This document shows, one piece after another, positions 1 through 9,610 of a DNA stretch of 64,000 nucleotides (its first letter is position 1; the number at the start of each line of letters is the position of its first letter). Below the pieces are notes generated by a model. It saw only the letters and a program-made list of their open reading frames with translations, was not told where the DNA came from and made no database searches. Origin of the DNA: Acidiferrobacter thiooxydans (GTDB lineage Bacteria > Pseudomonadota > Gammaproteobacteria > Acidiferrobacterales > Acidiferrobacteraceae); contig NZ_PSYR01000001.1 in assembly GCF_003333315.1 (NCBI RefSeq), positions 832,501 to 896,500 on the forward strand. The letters are read 5' to 3'. Made by a program: the position numbers and the translations under genes.

Positions 1-28
1 GCAGGCTGCTAATCATAAGGGAGTGCTC

Positions 29-1138
29 ATGGAGGTACGCGCAGCAGTCGCTTATGCGGCCGACCGGCCATTGGTGTTGGACACCGTGCAGCTCGACGGG
101 CCTCGCGCCGGCGAGGTGCTTGTCGAGATCAAGGCGACAGGAGTCTGTCATACCGATGCCTTCACCTTGTCAGGAGGGGACCCCGAGGGGCGTTTTCCCA
201 CCATCCTGGGGCACGAAGGCGCGGGCGTGGTCGTGGATGTGGGGCCTGGGGTCCGATCGCTTCGTCCCGGCGATCACGTTATCCCGTTGTATACGCCGGA
301 ATGTCGTGAGTGCGAATACTGTCTGAGCGGCAAGACCAATCTCTGTCAGGCGATCCGCGCGACCCAGGGGCGCGGGGTAATGCCCGACGGCACCAGTCGT
401 TTTTCCATCGGCGGGCAGCCGCTCTACCATTACATGGGGACCAGTACCTTCGCCAACTACACGGTCCTTCCCGAGATCGCGCTTGCGAAGATTCGCGAGG
501 ATGCCCCGTTCGACAAGGTCTGCTATATCGGTTGCGGGGTCACGACCGGCATAGGTGCGGTGATCTACACCGCCAGGGTGCGCGCCGGCGACAACGTCGT
601 GGTGTTCGGTCTCGGCGGGATCGGTCTGAATGTCATCCAGGGGGCGCGCATGGCGGGGGCCGACCGGATCGTGGGGGTCGATATCAACCCCGGTAGACGC
701 GCAATCGCGGAGCGCTTTGGTATGACGCACTTCGTGAACCCGCGCGAGGTGGAGGACGATCTCGTACCCTATCTCGTGAGCATCACCAAAGGTGGCGCGG
801 ATTTCAGCTTCGAATGCATAGGAAATGTGACGACCATGCGCCAAGCCCTGGAGTGTTGTCATAAGGGCTGGGGTACGAGCATCATCATAGGGGTGGCGGC
901 GAGCGGCGAGGAGATCAGGACGCGCCCCTTTCAGCTTGTGACCGGACGCAACTGGCGGGGCTCAGCATTCGGGGGTGCCCGTGGGCGTACCGATGTCCCG
1001 AAGATCGTCGATTGGTATATGGAGGGCAAGATCAATATCGACGACCTGATTACGCACACCCTGCCGCTTGCCGAAATCAATACCGCTTTCGATCTCATGC
1101 GTCGGGGTGAGTCGATTCGAACTGTGCTGACGTACTAG
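29..1138 (+). CDS. frmA: S-(hydroxymethyl)glutathione dehydrogenase (class III alcohol dehydrogenase)
   Basis: Zinc- and NAD-dependent oxidation of S-hydroxymethylglutathione, the spontaneous adduct of formaldehyde and glutathione, to S-formylglutathione. The protein has the class III ADH layout: a catalytic zinc site with CHTD near residue 40 and GHEGAG near residue 65, a structural-zinc cysteine cluster (CRECEYC, then C about 8 residues later) near residues 90-105, and a Rossmann nucleotide site GLGGIGLNV near residue 195. The length of about 369 aa is normal. I chose ATG 29 over GTG 23 because an AAGGGAG box lies just upstream. The gene is followed six bases after its stop by the S-formylglutathione hydrolase gene, forming the usual two-gene formaldehyde detoxification unit. 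Any regulator must lie upstream of the window. Confidence 0.95.
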   Translation: MEVRAAVAYAADRPLVLDTVQLDGPRAGEVLVEIKATGVCHTDAFTLSGGDPEGRFPTILGHEGAGVVVDVGPGVRSLRPGDHVIPLYTPECRECEYCLSGKTNLCQAIRATQGRGVMPDGTSRFSIGGQPLYHYMGTSTFANYTVLPEIALAKIREDAPFDKVCYIGCGVTTGIGAVIYTARVRAGDNVVVFGLGGIGLNVIQGARMAGADRIVGVDINPGRRAIAERFGMTHFVNPREVEDDLVPYLVSITKGGADFSFECIGNVTTMRQALECCHKGWGTSIIIGVAASGEEIRTRPFQLVTGRNWRGSAFGGARGRTDVPKIVDWYMEGKINIDDLITHTLPLAEINTAFDLMRRGESIRTVLTY

Positions 1139-1144
1139 ACGACC

Positions 1145-1993
1145 ATGACCGCAAATCTGAAGATTCTGGAGGAACATGCGTGCTTTGGCGGCCGTGTGGC
1201 GCGCTATGAGCATGCCTCGGAGAGCTGTCATGGCCCCATGCGTTTCTCGATCTATCTGCCCCCGCAGACCGTCACCGGGCGTGTCCCCGTCGTCTATTTT
1301 CTGGCGGGCCTCACGTGTACCGAGGAGACGTTCATGATCAAGGCCGGGGCGCAGCGTTACGCCGCGGAGTGGGGACTTGCCCTGGTCGCGCCCGATACCA
1401 GCCCGCGGCGCACGGGTATCCCGGACGAGACACGCGATTGGGACCTCGGCAGTGGTGCATCATTTTACGTGGACGCGACCGAGGAGCCTTGGAGTCGCCA
1501 CTATCGGATGCACCAGTATGTCGCAGAAGAGCTCCCGGCCCTGGTTGCCGCATCGTTCCCCGTGGATGGCAACTGCCAGGCCTTGTGCGGTCACTCCATG
1601 GGCGGGCATGGGGCCCTGACCATCGGTCTGCGTCATGGGCACCGTTACCGTTCGCTGTCGGCTTTTGCCCCGGTGTGCGCCCCGAGCCGCACCCCCTGGG
1701 GCCAAAAGGCCTTTGGGGTCTATCTCGGGTCCGATGAGGCGCGTTGGCGGGATTACGATACCGTGGCGCTCCTGAAGGCCCGCGAGAGTCAGGCGCTCGC
1801 GCCCATGCTTGTGGATCAGGGTGGCGGTGACCCCTATCTCGAGCGCGAGCTAAAGACCCAATGGCTCGAGGGTTTGGGTGGCGGGGCGCTCACCCTGCGC
1901 TGGCATGAGGGGTATGACCATAGCTATTTTTTCATCGCAAGTTTCATAGGCGACCATATGGCCTTCCATGCGCGCCATCTGGGCGTCACCTAG
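1145..1993 (+). CDS. frmB: S-formylglutathione hydrolase
   Basis: Serine hydrolase of the esterase D family that releases formate and glutathione from S-formylglutathione, completing formaldehyde detoxification begun by the preceding dehydrogenase. The nucleophile sits in GHSMGGHG around residue 150. A late GYDHSYFF segment near residue 258 carries the catalytic histidine, and the N-terminal LAGLTCTEE segment is typical of the family. The 282 aa length is standard. The start lies six bases after frmA, so the two genes are surely co-transcribed. pyrC follows on the same strand after a 147-base gap. Confidence 0.95.
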   Translation: MTANLKILEEHACFGGRVARYEHASESCHGPMRFSIYLPPQTVTGRVPVVYFLAGLTCTEETFMIKAGAQRYAAEWGLALVAPDTSPRRTGIPDETRDWDLGSGASFYVDATEEPWSRHYRMHQYVAEELPALVAASFPVDGNCQALCGHSMGGHGALTIGLRHGHRYRSLSAFAPVCAPSRTPWGQKAFGVYLGSDEARWRDYDTVALLKARESQALAPMLVDQGGGDPYLERELKTQWLEGLGGGALTLRWHEGYDHSYFFIASFIGDHMAFHARHLGVT

Positions 1994-2140
1994 CCCGTGC
2001 GCCGCGTGGTGGAGGCCGGCGTGCCCGAGGGCCAAGGCGCGCGTATCATGACGACAGGCCCGCGGAAGGGGCAGGAGCGCTCGCCGACCGCAAGACCAGG
2101 CCGGCCACGGGCGCATGGCATCAACCTCGAGAGAACTCCC

Positions 2141-3193
2141 GTGTCGCTTACGCTGATACGCCCTGACGACTGGCATGTCCATCTGCGCGACGAGGCCTTG
2201 CTGCGCGCGGTGCTGCCAGATACCGTGCGGCGTTTCGCGCGCGCCATTGTAATGCCCAACCTGAAGTCGCCGGTGCGTACCGTGGCCGAGGCCCGCGCGT
2301 ATCGCGAACGGATCCTGGCGGCGCGACCGGCGGGATCGGCCTTCGAGCCTTTGATGACGCTGTATCTCACCGACAATACGCCAGTGGCCGAGATCGAGCG
2401 GGCCCGAGCCAGCGGTTTCGTTCATGGCGTGAAGTATTACCCGGCCGGCGCCACGACCCATTCGGACTTCGGTGTGACCGACATCGGACGGTGTGACGAT
2501 GCGCTCGCCGCCATGGAGGCCTTAAGTTTGCCGTTGCTTGTGCATGGCGAGGTCACCGATTCCGCAGTCGACGTCTTCGATCGCGAGGCGGTCTTCATCG
2601 ACCGCATACTCCAGAGGATCGTTGCGCGCTTCCCGAACCTCAAGATTGTGCTTGAGCATGTCACCACCCGCGATGGGGTGGAATTCGTCATGGCCGCGCC
2701 GGCCACGGTGGCCGCGACCCTCACCGCCCATCATCTGCTCTTGAACCGCAACGCCATGTTCCATGGCGGCATCCGTCCGCACGCCTATTGCCTGCCGGTC
2801 CTAAAGCGCGAGCGTCATCGCGAGGCCTTGGTGGCCGCTGCGATCTCGGGGAGCCCCAAGTTCTTTCTTGGTACCGATAGCGCCCCCCACGTGCGGCGCA
2901 CGAAAGAGGCGGCGTGCGGGTGTGCGGGCGTCTACACTGCGCATGCCGGTATCGAGCTCTATGCCGAGGTCTTTAAGGCGGCCGGTGCGCTTGCAAAGCT
3001 CGAGGGCTTCGCGAGTCTCCACGGTCCGGCTTTCTACGGACTGGCCGCAAACCGCGAGCGCATCACGCTCATCGAAGAGTCGTGGCCGGTGGCAGCCGCG
3101 ATCGACCTTGCGCCGGCCGGTATGGACGATACCCTGGTCCCGTTCCGGGCGGGGGAGTCTGTGGGCTTTCGTATCGCGGAGGTCGGGGTGTGA
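2141..3193 (+). CDS. pyrC: dihydroorotase (class II)
   Basis: Catalyses reversible cyclisation of N-carbamoyl-L-aspartate to dihydroorotate in de novo pyrimidine synthesis. The zinc-ligand motif DWHVHLRD sits at the N terminus, the metal-bridging carbamylated lysine should be in GVKYYPAG (near residue 100), and HGE, LEHVTT and GTDSAPH follow in the class II order. At about 350 aa it matches the family. The open frame extends upstream to 1997, but that extension has no family resemblance. GTG 2141, preceded by GAGAGAA, gives the expected start just before LTLIRPDDWH. The pathway partner pyrF lies 22 kb away at 25.1 kb. Confidence 0.93.
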   Translation: MSLTLIRPDDWHVHLRDEALLRAVLPDTVRRFARAIVMPNLKSPVRTVAEARAYRERILAARPAGSAFEPLMTLYLTDNTPVAEIERARASGFVHGVKYYPAGATTHSDFGVTDIGRCDDALAAMEALSLPLLVHGEVTDSAVDVFDREAVFIDRILQRIVARFPNLKIVLEHVTTRDGVEFVMAAPATVAATLTAHHLLLNRNAMFHGGIRPHAYCLPVLKRERHREALVAAAISGSPKFFLGTDSAPHVRRTKEAACGCAGVYTAHAGIELYAEVFKAAGALAKLEGFASLHGPAFYGLAANRERITLIEESWPVAAAIDLAPAGMDDTLVPFRAGESVGFRIAEVGV

Positions 3194-3246
3194 ATAAGGC
3201 AGGCATGGGGGTGCGTGCGGTGCCCGCGCGCGTGATGAGCCGATAG

Positions 3247-3840
3247 GCGCTTATCGCGAGCGGCGTCTTTGTGACGGGCACGGATACCGGCACAGGAAAG
3301 ACGCTCGTTTGCGGACCTCGGCCCTTGGGCTATGCCAAGCGGGGTGACCGGGTCTCGGGACTGAAGCCCATAGCCCCGGGCATGGTCGAGGGCAGGGTCT
3401 ACGAGGACGTCGAGGCGCAGCGGCGGGCCAGTGTGCCGGCGCGCGCGTGCAGGGGTGCATCGTATAGGGCCGGCCTCGCCCCGTACTTCGCGGCCGCGTA
3501 GGCGGCCCTGCCGTGGATCTGGCGGTGGCCGTGCGTGTCGTGCAGGAGGTATCGCGGCGGGGTGGACCGGCTCGGAGTCGAGGCCGCTTGCGGTTCTGGG
3601 GCCGTTGACGGCCACCAAGGGCTTTACTGATCTCGCACGCGCCCTCGACCTTCCGGTGATGCTGGTTGTGGGCCTGCGTCTGGGTGCGATCAATCACGCC
3701 CTTTTAACCTATAGAGGCGATCATCGCCCGTAGTGTGGGCCGGTTGGATCGCTACCATGCGGCACCCGATCTCGCGGCCGGAGCGCTCGCAGGTCCGCGC
3801 GATCATTTGCCGGCCTCATGCCGGTGTAGTCCCTATATCG
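3247..3840 (+). pseudogene. bioD: decayed dethiobiotin synthetase (bioD remnant)
   Basis: Pieces of one BioD protein appear in order but in different frames. Frame of 3247-3498 reads VFVTGTDTGTGKTL, the BioD P-loop, then SGLKPIAPG; it has a stop (TAG 3244-3246) directly in front and another at 3499. A second frame at about 3588-3712 reads [19 protein letters not shown] and [13 protein letters not shown], a core BioD segment. Another shift yields EAIIARS and then AGWIATM. These are the right blocks in the right order for the ATP-dependent carboxylase that closes the ureido ring of dethiobiotin. At least two frameshifts and two stops mean no functional protein. No other bio gene is in the window. 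The 3' limit is approximate. Confidence 0.75.
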
Positions 3841-4444
3841 TGCGCCGGTCGATCCCGGGTTCGCGTGCCGCCACATCACCATTCCATAAGCGCTGACGAT
3901 CACGCGGCAGATCCGTTCCGACATACCCCGCCCGAGTCCTGTCCATCGCCTGTGGGTGCCGACTGGCGCGATGTGGTTCGAGGTCAAGGGTTCGCGGGGG
4001 GGCAGGTCCTGGCGGGTGTACGGTTCACTGTAAGGCGCGATATTGGTGGAAATCATCAAGCCGCGCGTCCCTGCGCCCCCATTGCCGTTCCCTGGCACCG
4101 CGGTCCTGGCGCGCAAAGCCACAAGCTTTCTTCAGGACACATCTATCATGCCGGGTGCGTTTTACGCGAGCATTAAGGCCTGATGACATCCGCATGTCAT
4201 GCGCCTTTCTGGCACGACGTCGTTTATGGATGCAAAGGGAAGCGACGCGAGGCCTGCCGGCTTCCATATAGAAGGCATGCGGCGCTATGGCCGCGGTCGG
4301 AACGAGGTGGCATGGTGGTGCTTCCCTGTTTCTTGGGATGGCGATGATGACGAGGCCGTTTCGTCTCCGGCACGCGCATCATGGCCTGTGCATGCGCCGG
4401 GCGCATAACCCTTCGGGAGCGCGCCGCGTCGGGCTAGTGTATCG
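3841..4444. other. non-coding stretch between bioD remnant and EAL gene
   Basis: About 600 bases with no recognisable gene on either strand. The short open frames here have arginine- and histidine-rich composition typical of shadow frames in GC-rich DNA, and none resembles a known family. It separates the 3' ends of the decayed bioD and the minus-strand phosphodiesterase, so it may simply be decayed coding sequence. Confidence 0.5.
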
Positions 4445-6637
4445 TCACGATGGCCGCGCAGACCGCCGACCTTGGCGTAGCTGCGGATTGGTGCGCGCCG
4501 TAGCGCCCCGTCGCGTCGTCTGCGCGGCCTGTCGGCGGCTGGCTCCCTGGCGGGCCGCAGAGCGGGACCGGGAGGCTGGTACCATCGAGGCTTCCGTCAT
4601 GATGTGGGCGCGCAGCAAGGCTTCCACGGCTTGGTGGGCATCCCCATAACCCGCGGAATCGGCGCCGGCCTGCGCGCAGTCAAGAAGGCGCGCATGCGCA
4701 CGGCCGAGGGGGGTGTCGTCAAGGTCATGCGCCTGTAGGTAATAGGCGAGTCCGCTCGGCTCGGAGAGGACGGCGCGCAAGAATTCAGACCGTGTTCCAG
4801 CCAGGATCATGAGCGCGTTACGTAGGATCATGGCCGCGTAGGCGCCGAGTGCGGTACGCGGGTGGCGGGGCTCTATCGCAAGCGGTGCGTGCCTCCAGCG
4901 CCTGATGTGGTTTGCGGTCATGGGACGCGCGATGGCATAGCCTTGCCCGAAGTCGGCCCCGAGGATGGCGGCGACCTCTATGAGGCCGTCAGTCTCCAGG
5001 CCCTCGACGGTCACGCGAATGCCGACGTCGTGCGCCAGATGCGTGAGGTGATAGATGAAGCGCAGCGCCTTGTGTGGCGCTTGCGCGGCGGCACGCACGA
5101 GACCGTGGTCGATCTTGACGTCATCCACGCCTAATTGTTCCATGCGGATGAGTGAACTGTATCCCGATCCGAGATCGTCTTGCGCAAGTTGCACGCCGAG
5201 TGCCTTCCATTGCGGAAGCAGCTTGGTGCGGGCCTGCTTGTTGTCGATCTCGCCGTTTTCGAGAAGTTCGAGCGTGATACGTTCCGGTTCTATGGCCGAA
5301 TCGCGTAGGATGTCACCGGCTATGCGCAGATATTCATCATCGACGAATGCCTGTGTCGGCAGGTTTATGGCCACCGATGTGACAAGGCCATGGTCCTGCC
5401 AATCGCGCAGGTCACGGAGTGCCTGACGCAGGCCCAGCGCGAAGAGTTGCCGTAGTTCATGTTCGCCGAACGCCGCGAGGAAGTCAGCAGGAGTGGCGTA
5501 GCTGCCATCGTGCCGGTCGAGACGCGCCAGCGCCTCGACCTTTGCGAGGCCGCCTGACCGCAGATCGATGATCGGTTGGTAGAGCATCACGAGGTCGCCG
5601 CGGCTTAGCGTCTCACGGTAGGCGATGCGCGCAGGATGGCTTATGACGTGTCCCGAGGCTGCGCCCTGGGCGATCACCGTCTCGAGTCCGGCGCGTATGT
5701 GTGTCAATAGATTGATCCGGCGCGGCACGCTGAAATATCCGGGCCAGCTATGATACAAGGTCAGGAGTGCGCGCGGGCAGCCGGCGCGGTCGGCCAGGGG
5801 AATGGTGGCCTGGGAGACATAGCCAAGCTTGCGCGCGTACTCATGCCAGGGAGCGAAGGTGTGGTCGGAAGCGATGACGAGCGCCTGTTGGATCTGATTG
5901 GAGCGCCACGCGCGGCCCGAGGGGCCGAGGCCGCGCGGGTCGTCGTCGCGGATGGTCGGGACGAGGTTGTGGGCGATCAGGGAGGGCGCGTGGCGCTCCA
6001 TCGTTTCTCCGACCACGATCTCATACTGGATGTCACCGCGGCTATCGGGGCGCGCGAAGGTGCCGGCAACCATGCCGGGCAGGGTTGTCAGGTGATTCAG
6101 GGTCTGCCGCACGAGATCATTGAAGGCCATGGCGCCTTGGAGTAGACCGGATATCCGCGCGACCGCCTCTTGCTCCGCGCGTGCGAGCACCTCCCGGCCA
6201 TGTATCTGGGCGTGGAGATTGGCCATCACGCGCATCGTCACGGCCGAACGGATGCGTACGCGCTTATCGGGCGCGCCAATCCAGGGGCCGAGGCGCTGCA
6301 GGAGCCGTTCCAGATAGAGTGCGTAGGAGTCGACGAGCCAGCTCGTTTTAATGCCGAGGAAACTGTAGATCTGCCCTGTGGCAATCGCCTCCTGCTCATG
6401 GATGTCGCGGTCGAGGTCGGGATCGAGGAGATGGCGCAATTGCGTGAGCGGTCTTGTCTGTGTGTGCGCGAACTGCTCCGGCGTCAGAAGGGTTATGACA
6501 TCCTCGGGGCCGGCGTGCCGAAAGAGTCCACGCTGAAAGGCCGCGATCAGTTGATCGTCGATGTCCGAAACATACTTCTGCGCGGCGCGCAGAAGATGGG
6601 CCGCGTGTCGCCCGAAGGGATCGAGGTCTTCGTTCAT
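4445..6637 (-). CDS. sensor-EAL cyclic-di-GMP phosphodiesterase
   Basis: A 730-residue cytoplasmic protein predicted to hydrolyse c-di-GMP to pGpG. Residues 1-150 form a helical region with a GQIYSFLGI...W pattern, like the helical linker that follows the haem globin in globin-coupled cyclases such as DosC. Residues 165-330 look like a GAF-type sensor. The EAL domain spans about 350-590 with all expected catalytic elements: KVEAL, INLP, LELLENGE, QDDLGSGYSS, VKID, VEGLE and GQGYAIARP. It should therefore be active. The last 130 residues are helical, ending in an Arg/Ala/Gln-rich tail of unknown role. No GGDEF domain or membrane segment is present. ATG 6637 is chosen because GGGAG lies eight bases upstream; the open frame extends 59 codons further without similarity. 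Confidence 0.85.
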   Translation of the reverse strand: MNEDLDPFGRHAAHLLRAAQKYVSDIDDQLIAAFQRGLFRHAGPEDVITLLTPEQFAHTQTRPLTQLRHLLDPDLDRDIHEQEAIATGQIYSFLGIKTSWLVDSYALYLERLLQRLGPWIGAPDKRVRIRSAVTMRVMANLHAQIHGREVLARAEQEAVARISGLLQGAMAFNDLVRQTLNHLTTLPGMVAGTFARPDSRGDIQYEIVVGETMERHAPSLIAHNLVPTIRDDDPRGLGPSGRAWRSNQIQQALVIASDHTFAPWHEYARKLGYVSQATIPLADRAGCPRALLTLYHSWPGYFSVPRRINLLTHIRAGLETVIAQGAASGHVISHPARIAYRETLSRGDLVMLYQPIIDLRSGGLAKVEALARLDRHDGSYATPADFLAAFGEHELRQLFALGLRQALRDLRDWQDHGLVTSVAINLPTQAFVDDEYLRIAGDILRDSAIEPERITLELLENGEIDNKQARTKLLPQWKALGVQLAQDDLGSGYSSLIRMEQLGVDDVKIDHGLVRAAAQAPHKALRFIYHLTHLAHDVGIRVTVEGLETDGLIEVAAILGADFGQGYAIARPMTANHIRRWRHAPLAIEPRHPRTALGAYAAMILRNALMILAGTRSEFLRAVLSEPSGLAYYLQAHDLDDTPLGRAHARLLDCAQAGADSAGYGDAHQAVEALLRAHIMTEASMVPASRSRSAARQGASRRQAAQTTRRGATARTNPQLRQGRRSARPS

Positions 6638-7173
6638 GGTGAAAGACTCCCGTGACGAGGCTCGTGGGGTCGCGAGGCCGGTCTCAAAATGGACTCTCGA
6701 CTTGCCGGATATGGGCACCCAAACTGTAAACCTCGGCGATCGCGCCATATTTGTCAAGCCGGTGTAGGCTCGGCGGTCCGTCGATGGCGCTAAAAAACCG
6801 CAGAGTATTTTCACCCCTTAACCCGACAAAGCGAGCCCCGGCACCGGTTTGCGGCGGTTTTGACGGCCCCAGAGGGCTCCCCTCAAGGGTGACGCGAAAC
6901 GGAAGGCTTTAAGGACCCAAGAACTGGTTTCGAGACCCCTTATGAACGTGTATCGGGGTAGGGATTTGGGCCACACGCAATGGCCATGCGTCAGCGAACG
7001 TGGTGGCGGCCCGCCGATTCGTACCTTCGCGGATCGCCGTGGTATGGCGTGCCATTCATATGAGCGCGCTGGCGTCTTACGCGTTTTCCAGAACGGCGGA
7101 TGTTGGAAATACCCGCATGTCCGTGGCAGCCGCGAGCGGATCGGCTTTTCAGCGGGCGGCTAATGGGCCGTTG
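6638..7173. other. intergenic region upstream of the EAL gene
   Basis: About 536 bases between two minus-strand genes. No convincing coding sequence is seen. It must carry the promoter of the EAL gene. A perfect TTGACA occurs on the minus strand at 6757-6752, but I could not find a -10 box at 16-18 bases, so no promoter is called. Confidence 0.5.
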
Positions 7174-7896
7174 TCAAGATGACGAGTTGTGTCCAGGGGT
7201 GATCATGAGTGTAGTCTGGAAGCGGCGCAGGGGGGCGACATGCAAGGCACTGCTGACCTGACCGGCAAACAGCACATCGGTGCTGGTAGCCGGCAGCCGC
7301 GCGGCATGCAAGGCTTGCATGGTCCAGGTGTTGCAGGTGTGGAAGGCGTCATAGGTCTCGGTCGACGCAAAAAAAAGCCCACGGCGGCCGTGCGCCCCCA
7401 GGGCCTGGAGATGGCCGTGGGGATGCGCAAGTGCCCGATCGAGAAAGACACGCAAGCCTCGCCAGCCGCCGGCTGGCAGGTGTAGCCATGTACGGTGTCG
7501 CGATGATCGATAGCCCGGTCCGGGTCGCCAGGGCCGGACGTGGATGACGCTTGCCGACGGAAACAGGGCGGCAAGGCCCGTCAGGAGGCCCGGGTCGCGG
7601 GCCATGTAATAACGGCGTTGCCCCCAGCCGATGACCACGAAGGGCGCCGCCGCGAGCCGGACCCGTAGGGACCTCAAGACGCCGGTCAACTCGGCCTCGG
7701 GCACGATCAGACCGGTGTGCCAACCCTCGTGTACGATCCCTAGGGGCGGCCCCGGCGTGATCGCGGGCATGGATGTGGTGGGTGCCGATGCCGAAGGCCG
7801 GGCACAGCCGGCCAGGATGAGTAGTGCCACGGCCGGTGTTGCGAGGCGGGTCGCAGGCCGTCGGCGCCGGGCAGCGGGCGTGCCCTTAGCGCCCAT
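7174..7896 (-). CDS. DUF2459 family putative lipoprotein
   Basis: A 240-residue protein with an Arg-rich start, a hydrophobic stretch and a lipobox LILAGC near residue 30, indicating export and lipidation. The mature part carries HEGWHTG near residue 55, WGQRRYY near residue 95 and CNTWTMQAL near residue 200. These blocks match the DUF2459 family, sometimes annotated as urease-region hypothetical proteins and distantly similar to papain-like cysteine peptidases (Cys/His pair). Its function is unknown. The start overlaps the end of the MFS gene by 11 bases, so the two are translationally coupled. Confidence 0.75.
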   Translation of the reverse strand: MGAKGTPAARRRRPATRLATPAVALLILAGCARPSASAPTTSMPAITPGPPLGIVHEGWHTGLIVPEAELTGVLRSLRVRLAAAPFVVIGWGQRRYYMARDPGLLTGLAALFPSASVIHVRPWRPGPGYRSSRHRTWLHLPAGGWRGLRVFLDRALAHPHGHLQALGAHGRRGLFFASTETYDAFHTCNTWTMQALHAARLPATSTDVLFAGQVSSALHVAPLRRFQTTLMITPGHNSSS

Positions 7897-9262
7897 GGTC
7901 CTCTAGGGCCTCGAGGGTGTGTCCGGCGGGCTCCACCGGACAGCCACGCGTCACCCCGGCGCCAATGAGCGAGACGCCGGCCATGAGTATGAGGACGACG
8001 GGCAGTCCCCAGGCGGCCTCCAGGCGCGGAAAGATAATCGCCGAGAACGCCGCGCCAAGCCGCGAGACCGCGGTCGCAAGCCCCCCTGCGCTGGCGCGGA
8101 GTTCGGTCGGAAATATCTCGACGGACAGGGCCATGGCGGTAACCCCTGGACCGATACCGGTCCCCAGGGAATAGACCGCGGACCCGGCGTAGACGCTCAC
8201 CACTTCATGGGCCGCGATACCGAAGGCGAACAACAGCAGACCAACGACCATGAGCCCGAATCCTGCGGTCTGCAGCGGGATGCGGCCCCAACGGTCAAGA
8301 CGCCGGTAGATGAACAGGATACCGGCTGTCGAGACCAGCAGGAATGCGGCATTGATGCCGGCGGCGGCGGTGTTGTTGCCGGCCAGTCCTTGCATGCGCA
8401 GGATTAGCGGGAAGTAGAGACCGATGCCGAGACCGACGATGTCAAGACAGGTCCAGGGGATGAGACTCAAGGCCAGCCGTTTGCGCCAGGGACGCTGGAA
8501 AAGGATGGTGGTACGGCGCATGGCCCCGGAGAAACGCGCCAGGACGTCCGTGGCCTGGGCTTCGCTCAATGCTGGACGCAGTCGCTGCAAGGCCTCGCGC
8601 GCTGCACCCTGCGATCCGCGGCGCATGAGCCAGCGCGGCGATTCCGGGATGCGGCGGCGCAGCCACAGTAAGACCAGCGCCGGTAGCAAGGCCGCGCCGA
8701 GCATGAAGCGCCAGGAGTCGGGCCCGAGACCTAGCAGCGCAAGCCCCAACAGCGTCGAGGCGAAGGCCCCGAGATACCAGGCGACGTTGATGCCGGCAAA
8801 CCCCCGCCCGCGGTCGCTTTCGCCGCTGTATTCGGCGACGACCGTGGCCACCAGCGGGTAATCCATGCCGACTGCGAGCCCGACCACAAAGCGGCCGATC
8901 CACAAGGTCGCAAGGTTCGGGCTGAGGGCGCTGGCGATGGCGCCAAGGGCATACAGGGCGACATTGGGGAGGAGTAGGGCGCGACGCCCGAAGCGATCGA
9001 CTAGACGGCCGCCGATAAGGCCGCCGAGCAGCGATCCGATGAGTGCGGCGGCCATGAGGTTCCCGATCGCCCCGGTCCCCAGATGCCATTGAGCGCGCAG
9101 TGGTAGCAAGGCAATGGCCATGATACTAAGGTCAAAGCCGTCGAGGAACATGCCGAGGCTTGCCGCCCGCACCGCCTGCTGCCCGAGAAGGCTGGGGCGG
9201 TCGTCTTGGCCGGGCGGCCCGGGGTTCGGTGGTGATTTCCCGCCATTATCGCTGTGATTCAC
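7886..9262 (-). CDS. MFS transporter, metabolite:H+ symporter type
   Basis: A 458-residue inner-membrane carrier with about twelve hydrophobic segments. The family signature GGRLVDRFGRRALL lies between helices 2 and 3, VGLAVGMDYP follows in helix 4 to 5, a cytoplasmic loop with RRRIPESPRW sits near residue 210, and RRLDRWGR in the second half repeats the motif. This arrangement belongs to the sugar-porter/aromatic-acid symporter branch of the major facilitator superfamily; the substrate cannot be read from the sequence. It is the upstream gene of a two-gene unit with the DUF2459 lipoprotein. Confidence 0.88.
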   Translation of the reverse strand: MNHSDNGGKSPPNPGPPGQDDRPSLLGQQAVRAASLGMFLDGFDLSIMAIALLPLRAQWHLGTGAIGNLMAAALIGSLLGGLIGGRLVDRFGRRALLLPNVALYALGAIASALSPNLATLWIGRFVVGLAVGMDYPLVATVVAEYSGESDRGRGFAGINVAWYLGAFASTLLGLALLGLGPDSWRFMLGAALLPALVLLWLRRRIPESPRWLMRRGSQGAAREALQRLRPALSEAQATDVLARFSGAMRRTTILFQRPWRKRLALSLIPWTCLDIVGLGIGLYFPLILRMQGLAGNNTAAAGINAAFLLVSTAGILFIYRRLDRWGRIPLQTAGFGLMVVGLLLFAFGIAAHEVVSVYAGSAVYSLGTGIGPGVTAMALSVEIFPTELRASAGGLATAVSRLGAAFSAIIFPRLEAAWGLPVVLILMAGVSLIGAGVTRGCPVEPAGHTLEALEDHGR

Positions 9263-9610
9263 TTACCCCCCTTGCGCCCCGTTCGCGTTTTGGTTACTGC
9301 CCCTTTTAGCAGCGCAGTCTAGCAAATTTGCGCAGACGGTATGGGCTCCATTCCGCCGGACAGCGCGCGCGTCCTGGTCCGACTGGAGTGCGCGTACCTG
9401 GTTTGCGGTGGCGGCGGTATGTGATGATGGGATCGAGTCTGGTGCGCCCCGGGGTGGGCGCGAGGCGGCGGGTCCTAGGGCATGTCTGGCCGGGCGGCCG
9501 TCCGGACTGCTATCCTAGCGCCACAGGGCATGCCGATAGCGCGGGCCGTCCATGGTGTTTACGGTCCGCGATGCGTGGTTTTGGGTCGTGGCATCAGACT
9601 GGGTACGGAT
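9263..9610. other. divergent intergenic region
   Basis: Separates the minus-strand MFS gene from the plus-strand zinc-ribbon gene. I see no coding sequence in it. An AT-rich patch near 9290-9325 is the likeliest place for the MFS gene promoter, but no boxes are clear enough to call. Confidence 0.45.

Noticed and set aside
170-862. 230-codon minus-strand frame opposite frmA
   Set aside because: It is the antisense shadow of a clear dehydrogenase gene.
6729-6757. TTGACA as -35 box of the EAL gene
   Set aside because: No acceptable -10 box occurs 16-18 bases downstream; the nearest TACAGT is 23 bases away.
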